Shown here piece by piece: positions 7,233-11,459 of a DNA stretch of 11,459 nucleotides (positions are counted from its first letter, which is position 1; each line of letters opens with the position of its first letter). Location: positions 1 to 11,459 of the forward strand of contig JACCVS010000125.1 of NCBI GenBank assembly GCA_013698055.1, read 5' to 3'. Source of the stretch: Acidobacteriota bacterium (lineage in GTDB: Bacteria; Acidobacteriota; Blastocatellia; Pyrinomonadales; Pyrinomonadaceae). The translations under genes were made by a program, and so were the position numbers. The notes under the pieces are model-generated. The model worked only from the letters and a program-made list of their open reading frames with translations. It was not told the origin of the DNA and did not search any database.

Positions 7233-7304
7233 TGACAAGTGGCGAGTGACAAGTGAGGAGCAAGAACGTGCTTTAACTCGTCACTTCTCACTCGCCACTT
7301 GTTA
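7233..7304. repeat. Heptad inverted-repeat element 4 (cyclase-mreB spacer)
   Basis: Four 7-mers on the plus strand from 7233 (TGACAAG, TGGCGAG, TGACAAG, TGAGGAG) face four on the minus strand read from 7304 (TAACAAG, TGGCGAG, TGAGAAG, TGACGAG). The 28-nt arms match at 25 positions and enclose a 16-nt loop. It occupies most of the gap between the cyclase stop codon (7311-7313) and the mreB start. A reading of MreB from the TTG at 7238 would place its start codon inside this arm. Confidence 0.92.
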
Positions 7305-7310
7305 CTGAAT

Positions 7311-9023
7311 TTATCCGTTTGCCTGGTTGTCAACAGAGTCTACCAGAGCATCGCCCGGCGACTTGCTGGATTCCCACTCAACTTCAAAGAGTGGCACGGG
7401 CTGAGCGCGATTCTTGACATAGATCGGCTCGTGTTGCGTGAGCGGGTAGCGGCTGACGGCGGCGCGCGCTGTCGCATCGCTGAGGAGGATTTGCCCGGCT
7501 TTGGAATTCGATTCGAGTCTCGAAGAGGTGTTGACCGTGTCGCCGATGGCCGTGTATTCCGAACGACGCTCGGAGCCGATGTAGCCGACGACTGCTTCGC
7601 CTGTGTGCAGGCCGATGCCGATGCCGATCTCGTTGTGACCTTCGGCGCGCAGTTCCTGGTTAATGCCAATGACTCGTCGCTGCATGGCGACCGCCGCATT
7701 AACGGCGTTCGTCGCATCCTGCGGCGTTGCGGTGGGCGCGCCGAAGAGCGCCATCAGGCCGTCGCCGAGATATTTGTCGAGCGTCCCGCCATGCGCGAAG
7801 ATGATGTCCGTCATCGCCGAGAAATACTTGTTGAGCAATTGCACGACCTTCTCAGGATTGGCGTGTTCGGAGAGCCGCGTAAAGCCACGGATATCAGCGA
7901 AGAGCACGGTGATGACTTGATTGACGCCGCCGAGCTTGAACGATTCAGGGTTTTCGAGCATCTGCTTAACGACGTACTCGGGAAGGAATCGCCCGTAGTT
8001 GGCGCGGGCGACTTCTTCACGGGCGAGGCGCTCGTGCGCGCGCGCATTCTCGACCGCAATGGCGGTTTGCGCTGCGACTGCCGTAATCAATTCGAGATCG
8101 TCGGGCTTGAAGGCCGCGAACGGGTCTAAACGGTCAGCATAGAGCGCGCCGTGAACGCCTGATTCGGCGATGAGCGGCGCGCAGATGGTCGAGCGCACGC
8201 CCTGCGAGACGATGGATTCCACACCCGCGAACATCGCTTCGGCAGCCGCATCCTGTGACAGGAGCGCCACGCGATCTTTCATCACCTTGCGCGTAATCGT
8301 GCGACCGATGGTCAGCTTTTTAGCGTGCGCGTCCAGTTTCTCGTCGCGGGCGCGCGTGGCGATGGGAACCAACTCGACATCCTCGTCGCCATCGCCAACT
8401 ATTCCCTCGGCGAGCAAAGCGACCACGCGGTCGGCTGGGGTGGAGCGGAAGATGATGTCAGTTGCTTTAGCGAAAATGGCGTTGAGATCAAAGACCGAGC
8501 CGAGCGTCTTGCTCATCTCGTAAAGCTCGGCGAGGATGTTGGCTTTGCGCTGCAAGGCCTCCATTTCTTTATCGCGCGCAGAAGGCACGGTCTGAGTAGG
8601 CGGCTTGCTCGTCTTCAGCACGGTGGACATCACGTCGTTGGCGGAGATGAGAAGCTGAGTATGTCCCAAAGGCTTGTCGTCATAGCGAACGTCCGTGGTG
8701 CGCTCTTCTCTCTGTTGCTCAAAGCGAAGAGTGCTCGCGCCGATGGTGACACGATCTCCATCCTTCATCGGATGTTCGTAGCGCGCTTCGCCGTTGACGA
8801 AGAGTTTGTTGGCGCTGCGCCGCGCCTCGCCGTTCACCATGACGCCGTCAACGATTGTGTACGTGGGATCGTCGAACCTGATGTGCGCGTGGTGGCGCGA
8901 GGCACGCGGATCGTCCAGCACGACGCAGTTGTCCGGCGCGCGGCCAATGGTACAAGCGGCCTGCGGAATCAGGTTGTACTGCCATTGACGACCGCTCGCA
9001 TCTGTAATTTTCAGTAACGGCAT
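7311..9023 (-). CDS. FHA-GAF-class III adenylate cyclase
   Basis: A 570-residue soluble signalling protein. Residues 5-102 form an FHA phosphothreonine-binding domain (GR at 27-28, SRHHAH at 42-47, LFVNGE at 74-79). Residues about 175-327 form a GAF domain. After a linker with GRFLPEYVVKQML (344-356) comes a class III nucleotidyl cyclase domain (about 367-545). Catalytic residues are complete: metal ligands Asp377 (LFADIRGF) and Asp421 (YLGDG), purine-selecting Lys417 and Asp495, and Asn498 and Arg502 (NTSSRLE). The Lys/Asp pair predicts ATP as substrate and cAMP as product. The ATG at 9023 starts exactly at the FHA domain; an in-frame extension to 9122 runs through repeat element 5 and is rejected. 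A TAAAAT hexamer at 9035-9040 (minus strand) could be a -10 box. It is probably the first gene of the minus-strand run. Confidence 0.93.
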   Translation of the reverse strand: MPLLKITDASGRQWQYNLIPQAACTIGRAPDNCVVLDDPRASRHHAHIRFDDPTYTIVDGVMVNGEARRSANKLFVNGEARYEHPMKDGDRVTIGASTLRFEQQREERTTDVRYDDKPLGHTQLLISANDVMSTVLKTSKPPTQTVPSARDKEMEALQRKANILAELYEMSKTLGSVFDLNAIFAKATDIIFRSTPADRVVALLAEGIVGDGDEDVELVPIATRARDEKLDAHAKKLTIGRTITRKVMKDRVALLSQDAAAEAMFAGVESIVSQGVRSTICAPLIAESGVHGALYADRLDPFAAFKPDDLELITAVAAQTAIAVENARAHERLAREEVARANYGRFLPEYVVKQMLENPESFKLGGVNQVITVLFADIRGFTRLSEHANPEKVVQLLNKYFSAMTDIIFAHGGTLDKYLGDGLMALFGAPTATPQDATNAVNAAVAMQRRVIGINQELRAEGHNEIGIGIGLHTGEAVVGYIGSERRSEYTAIGDTVNTSSRLESNSKAGQILLSDATARAAVSRYPLTQHEPIYVKNRAQPVPLFEVEWESSKSPGDALVDSVDNQANG

Positions 9024-9066
9024 AATGTCGCTCAATTTTACAGGCAAACAGAGGATTAAGAAAAGG

Positions 9067-9140
9067 CGGAATTCAGGAATCAGAATACAGAATGAAAGGC
9101 TGAAACCACTTTCCGTTTTCATTCTGACTCCTGAATTCTG
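9067..9140. repeat. Heptad inverted-repeat element 5 (upstream of the cyclase)
   Basis: The left arm has GGAATT followed by 7-mers at 9074 (CAGGAAT), 9081 (CAGAATA) and 9088 (CAGAATG). The right arm, read on the minus strand from 9140, is CAGAATT, CAGGAGT, CAGAATG, so one arm has exactly one more unit than the other. It shares the 20-mer CAGAATGAAAGGCTGAAACC (9088-9107) with element 1, in opposite orientation. It is therefore a second copy of the same family, about 6.7 kb away. Confidence 0.93.
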
Positions 9141-9351
9141 TTGCGCGCCTTCCCTATCGTCCCGTCTTTTTCAATTCAAGGGCAATCCTTTACCACTTAT
9201 CCGGCGGTCATCACCACCGCTGTCTCCACAGAGGGCGGTGTGGCTTTCAACAGCCCGGATATTGAGCAACATTATCGGTGTCTCCCAATCGCCCGACGAC
9301 GCGCTTGCAGCTCAACACCACTTTCCGTTTCTATCCATGTTAATTGATAAC
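9141..9351. other. Spacer between the divergent cyclase and ppk2 genes
   Basis: No convincing gene is seen in this part of the 395-bp divergent spacer. The only structure noticed is a hairpin with 6-bp arms CACCGC (9215-9220) and GCGGTG (9235-9240) enclosing a TGT/ACA extension. It has no T-run on either side, so it is not an obvious terminator. It could be a regulatory site or chance. Confidence 0.4.
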
Positions 9352-9379
9352 TTGACAAGCGCTGAATACGTGGCATTCT
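9352..9379 (+). promoter_or_regulatory. Possible sigma-70-type promoter for ppk2
   Basis: A perfect -35 box TTGACA (9352-9357) is followed after 16 nt by CATTCT (9374-9379), a weak -10 (3 of 6). A start near 9386 would give a leader of about 30 nt with AGGAG and GGAGG before the ATG at 9419. The -35 is strong and well placed; the -10 is the weak part. Confidence 0.45.
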
Positions 9380-9418
9380 CCTTCAGATATCTCAAGCCAG
9401 ACAGGAGCGTGGAGGCCA

Positions 9419-10282
9419 ATGAATCACGACCATTTTTTAGTGCCGCCGGGCAAGACGATTCAGCTTAAAGATTACGACCCGGATTATACAGGGGAGTTTG
9501 AGAACAAAGAGCAGGCGGAGTCCAAGCTGCGGGAAGATGTTTTGCGGCTGGCAAGTTATCAGGATGTGCTGTATGCACAGAATACTTACTCGCTGCTGAT
9601 TATCTTTCAGGCGATGGACGCTTCGGGCAAAGACAGCACGATCAAGCACGTCATGTCAGGCGTTGACCCGCAAGGCTGCCAGGTCTTCTCTTTCAAAGCT
9701 CCATCAGCGGAAGAACTGGATCACGATTACCTCTGGCGCAGCACAAAATCGCTGCCCGAGCGTGGGCGCATCGGCATCTTCAATCGCTCTTACTACGAAG
9801 AGGTGCTGGTGGTGCGCGTCCACCCGCAGATTTTGAACTCGCAGCAATTGCCGCCCGAAGCGAAAACTGAAAACATCTGGCAGAGACGCTTTGAAGAGAT
9901 CAATAACTTTGAGCGTTTCCTGACCCGCAACGGCATCGTCGTTCTTAAATTCTTTCTCAACGTCTCCAAAGATAAACAGCGCAGCCGCTTTCTCAAGCGC
10001 ATCAACACGCCTGAGAAGAACTGGAAATTCTCTTTGAACGATGTTAAGGAGCGCAGTTTTTGGAACGATTACATGACGGCTTACGAAGACACGTTCAACC
10101 ACACCAGCACCGCAGAAGCTCCCTGGTACATTATTCCCGCCGATAACAAGTGGTTCATGCGCACGGCTGTCGCCGACGTGATTATCAGTAAATTGGCGTC
10201 TCTGAACCTGAGCTACCCGACGGTTAGCGAAGAGCATCAGCAAGACCTGCTGAAGGCCAAGGCGATACTTGAGCAGGAATAG
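9419..10282 (+). CDS. ppk2: Polyphosphate kinase 2 family protein (class III-like)
   Basis: PPK2 enzymes transfer phosphate between polyphosphate and nucleoside mono- or diphosphates in the cytosol. The 287-residue protein has the single-domain P-loop fold: Walker A AMDASGKDSTIKHVMSG (65-81, Lys71), the substrate loop FKAPSAEELDHDYLWR (92-107), a Walker B region with GRIGIFNRSYYEEVLVVRVHP (116-136, Asn122, Arg123) and the lid region with NVSKDKQRSRFLKR (181-194). The length and the PERGRIGIFNRSYYEEVL signature resemble the class III group, which can phosphorylate AMP and ADP, but class cannot be fixed without alignment. The ATG at 9419 has GGAGG 3 nt and AGGAG 11 nt upstream. It appears to be a single-gene transcript with its own promoter and a hairpin 9 nt after the stop. 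Confidence 0.94.
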   Translation: MNHDHFLVPPGKTIQLKDYDPDYTGEFENKEQAESKLREDVLRLASYQDVLYAQNTYSLLIIFQAMDASGKDSTIKHVMSGVDPQGCQVFSFKAPSAEELDHDYLWRSTKSLPERGRIGIFNRSYYEEVLVVRVHPQILNSQQLPPEAKTENIWQRRFEEINNFERFLTRNGIVVLKFFLNVSKDKQRSRFLKRINTPEKNWKFSLNDVKERSFWNDYMTAYEDTFNHTSTAEAPWYIIPADNKWFMRTAVADVIISKLASLNLSYPTVSEEHQQDLLKAKAILEQE

Positions 10283-10291
10283 GGCGCGCAA

Positions 10292-10320
10292 TATCAACAT
10301 TCGCGGTTGATAATTTTAAT
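10292..10320 (+). terminator. Likely intrinsic terminator of ppk2
   Basis: A perfect 7-bp stem TATCAAC (10292-10298) and GTTGATA (10306-10312) with a 7-nt loop is followed by ATTTTAAT. It begins 10 nt after the ppk2 stop codon. The stem is AT-rich and the T-run is broken, so termination strength is uncertain. Confidence 0.5.
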
Positions 10321-10411
10321 CTCTATCTTTACCGAGATTTAATCCGGCCTTAACCCTTTGTTAGCAACCGGAGCTTATCCTTCGCTCACTCTTTACTGGC
10401 AACGTGGGTCA

Positions 10412-10473
10412 CGGGGTTGTGGGGGGCTAAAGGAAACCAAGCACATAGCTTCATTAGCACAACCCCGGTTTTT
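10412..10473 (+). terminator. Long hairpin followed by T5, terminator-like
   Basis: A perfect 10-bp stem CGGGGTTGTG (10412-10421) and CACAACCCCG (10458-10467) is followed by GTTTTTC. The 36-nt apical part contains a further CTAA/TTAG pair and an AAGC/GCTT hairpin, with a GGGGG bulge. There is no reading frame in front of it except ppk2, already served by a nearer hairpin. It could end a small RNA starting after 10320, or be a structural helix of a larger RNA ending at 10710. Confidence 0.5.
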
Positions 10474-10710
10474 CAAAGCATGTTTGTGGCTGTCATAGAG
10501 TAAGCGCAAATGGAAGGAATGGCAGACCGCCAACGTCTTTGAGATTTACCTCATGCGCCCGTAAGGGGAAGCCCTCCCTCAAACCCTGACGTGTCTCTCC
10601 TGTCGCCCGACAGGTCACATACGAGACGCATCAGGGCTGGCAAAAACACCCCTACCACGGCTCTGAAGCGACGCCCCGGCAGTAGCGGACCCTGCCGGGG
10701 CTTTAATTTT
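10474..10710 (+). ncRNA. Candidate structured non-coding RNA of unknown family
   Basis: No protein is seen here. The plus strand contains several helices. CTGTCA pairs with TGGCAG (about 10491-10535). AGGG-GAAG-CCCT lies at about 10564-10575. A nested pair follows in which CCCTGA..GTCTC pairs with GAGAC..TCAGGG over about 14 positions, with one mismatch and one G-U (about 10584-10636), around an inner perfect CCTGTC-GCCC-GACAGG. The run ends in a strong terminator. The strand is set by the T-run after that terminator. The 5' end is unknown; the hairpin at 10412-10473 may belong to the same molecule. I compared it mentally with tmRNA, RNase P, SRP, 6S, cobalamin, TPP, c-di-GMP and ydaO signatures and saw no match. 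Confidence 0.5.
10673..10710 (+). terminator. Strong intrinsic terminator
   Basis: A perfect 10-bp GC-rich stem GCCCCGGCAG (10673-10682) and CTGCCGGGGC (10692-10701) with a 9-nt loop is followed by TTTAATTTT. The T-run is only on the plus-strand side. It lies 390 nt after ppk2 with no coding sequence between, which argues for a non-coding transcript ending here. Confidence 0.82.
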
Positions 10711-11154
10711 CCGGCTCATTAGCCCAACCTGAAAATTTGCGAAAGGGCAATAAATTTGTTTCGCAAAAACTTTTCGCGGGGCACGTCAGGCGAGTTGTAA
10801 TACCCGTTAAATGAGCGGGAATTGTTGCTTCATATTCTTCTGAGGGGAAGAACAAAATACAACCTGAACGATCGTTTTAGAATCTCAATTCCTGCGTTCG
10901 ATGAGACGTTGTGACTGTACGTTGAACGGGTAAGTTAGCGAATGAACACGATACAGTCACATTGACATTCTGAGTGCTTGCCAGAACCGGCGAAGGTTCC
11001 TTAAGAATTAAGAGAGCCTCGCTGTTGATCTTTTGATTAAATCAAAAGCATCTGGCGTCTTCAGAATAATTGCTGGCAGTTTCCTTAATCCTCCACTAAC
11101 GTTTTACCGGTTTTCGACTGATTTCTTATCGTGCTGACTTCTGGAGAATATCGA
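10711..11154 (+). other. Hairpin-rich leader region before the phosphatase-like gene
   Basis: No gene is seen in these 444 bp; they are AT-richer than the genes. Helices on the plus strand include: TTTGCGAAA/TTTCGCAAA (10736-10744 and 10759-10767, perfect 9 bp); CCCGTT/AGCGGG (10803-10819), inside an outer GTTGTA/TACAAC pair (10794-10799 and 10858-10863); GTGACTGTA/TACAGTCAC (10911-10919 and 10952-10960, perfect 9 bp); and CTTTTGAT-TAA-ATCAAAAG (11030-11048). GAACC/GGTTC (10984-10999) and GGTTCCTTAA/TTAAGAGAGCC (10995-11018) share bases and cannot form together. A TTGACA at 10962-10967 has no -10 at the right distance. It may be a 5' leader with regulatory structure or a second small RNA; no promoter was fixed. 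Confidence 0.45.
10911..10960 (+). repeat. Perfect 9-bp inverted repeat with 32-nt spacer
   Basis: GTGACTGTA (10911-10919) is repeated as its exact reverse complement TACAGTCAC at 10952-10960. As DNA it resembles a split operator; as RNA it would close a 32-nt loop. It lies about 195 bp before the phosphatase-like gene. Confidence 0.55.
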
Positions 11155-11459
11155 ATGAATATGAATCGAAACAGTTTTCGTCGCGTGCTTGCTACCCTCG
11201 TTTCAATCTTCGCCTTTGCTGTCATGGCGGCTGCTCAATCCTCGCAGCAGGCCGATTTCTCAAACGTCAAAATTAAGAATTTCGGGCAGATGGACGAGCG
11301 CTTCTATCGCGGAGCGCAGCCCAAAGAGAAGGATTATGAATCGTTGAAGGCGATCGGCATCAACACCGTGGTTGATTTGCAGGACGAACCGAAAGACTAT
11401 GAGAAGCGAATCGTCGAATCCCTCGGGATGCGTTATGTCCACATTCCGATGGTCGGGAA
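11155..11459 (+). CDS. Secreted dual-specificity-phosphatase-like protein (cut by right edge)
   Basis: Only the first 101 residues are visible. Residues 1-27 are a typical Sec signal peptide: a basic start (MNMNRNSFRR), a hydrophobic core (VLATLVSIFAFAVM) and AAA before a Gln-Ser, with likely cleavage near residue 27. The mature part begins with FGQMDERFYRGAQP (44-57) and continues with the pattern YESLKAIGINTVVDLQDEP and YEKRIVESLGMRYVHIPM. This is the N-terminal half of the DSP/BLH-type tyrosine-phosphatase fold found in secreted bacterial proteins. The catalytic CX5R loop would lie beyond the window, so activity cannot be judged. The ATG at 11155 is preceded by GGAG 8 nt upstream. It follows an unusually structured non-coding stretch. 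Confidence 0.8.
   Translation, partial: MNMNRNSFRRVLATLVSIFAFAVMAAAQSSQQADFSNVKIKNFGQMDERFYRGAQPKEKDYESLKAIGINTVVDLQDEPKDYEKRIVESLGMRYVHIPMVG

Noticed and set aside
7209..7238. Longer MreB from TTG 7238 or ATG 7220
   Set aside because: The TTG lies within a repeat arm and neither has a ribosome site; the ATG at 7208 gives a plausible N-terminus, though the choice is not certain.
7299..9017. Two long plus-strand open frames (276 and 230 codons) opposite the cyclase gene
   Set aside because: They mirror the codon bias of the cyclase on the other strand, and their translations match no family; the minus-strand protein has full catalytic motifs.
9024..9122. N-terminal extension of the cyclase to an upstream start at 9122
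   Set aside because: The extra 33 residues are read through repeat element 5 and precede the exact FHA domain start at the ATG 9021-9023.
10497..10540. SRP RNA-like stretch with GGAAGGAATGGCAG
   Set aside because: It resembles GGAAGGNAGCAGCC only partly, and the flanking bases do not form the SRP apical helix with the conserved loop.
10962..10967. TTGACA as a promoter for the phosphatase-like gene
   Set aside because: The bases 16-18 nt downstream are GC-rich (ACCGG) and do not resemble a -10 box.
10283..11154. Broken or very small protein gene in the long gap
   Set aside because: No frame on either strand gives a convincing product or a remnant of a known family; hairpins and terminator signals explain the region better.
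11260..11442. Minus-strand open frame of 60 codons near the right edge
   Set aside because: It is antisense to the secreted phosphatase-like gene, which has a signal peptide and a good ribosome site.

Overview
The window is a gene-dense, moderately GC-rich bacterial chromosome segment. The protein set (a cdaA-cdaR-glmM cluster, a divergent MreB, an FHA-GAF-class III cyclase fusion, a PPK2 kinase and a secreted phosphatase-like protein), together with intergenic spacers filled with 7-bp-period repeat hairpins, suggests an acidobacterium of the Blastocatellia type. That placement comes from protein flavour only; no rRNA or other phylogenetic marker is present.

Layout. Positions 1-9023 are a run of eight genes all on the minus strand. 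Read in their direction of transcription, from high to low coordinates, they are: an FHA-GAF-adenylate cyclase; a divergent MreB-like actin; a small conserved hypothetical protein; an M50 site-2 protease with two CBS domains; a CDF cation transporter with its own good sigma-70-type promoter; the diadenylate cyclase CdaA; its membrane-anchored YbbR-type regulator CdaR; and the phosphoglucosamine mutase GlmM, cut by the left edge just after its RYSGTE motif. Positions 9024-9418 are the divergent spacer. On the plus strand come a class III-like PPK2 polyphosphate kinase (9419-10282), an 872-bp stretch without a gene (10283-11154) that is full of hairpins and contains at least one very strong intrinsic terminator, and the start of a secreted dual-specificity-phosphatase-like protein (11155 to the right edge).

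How the genes fit together. CdaA makes c-di-AMP, CdaR modulates CdaA, and GlmM makes the first committed precursor of peptidoglycan and is known in Firmicutes to bind and inhibit CdaA, so the left part is the conserved c-di-AMP/cell-wall module. A cAMP-type cyclase and an MreB homologue lie a few kilobases upstream, so two nucleotide second-messenger enzymes and two cell-envelope functions share one gene run. PPK2 links polyphosphate with nucleotide phosphorylation.

Most notable features. (1) Five separate intergenic spacers each carry an inverted repeat whose arms are built of degenerate tandem 7-mers, with a different 7-mer in most elements. One overlaps the cdaA start codon, one supplies the stop codon of the M50 protease and touches the CDF promoter, and two share an identical 20-bp core in opposite orientations. 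(2) The 10.3-11.15 kb region looks like one or more structured RNAs: two hairpins followed by T-runs, then a structured leader with mutually exclusive hairpins ahead of the phosphatase gene. I could not match it to any RNA family I know.
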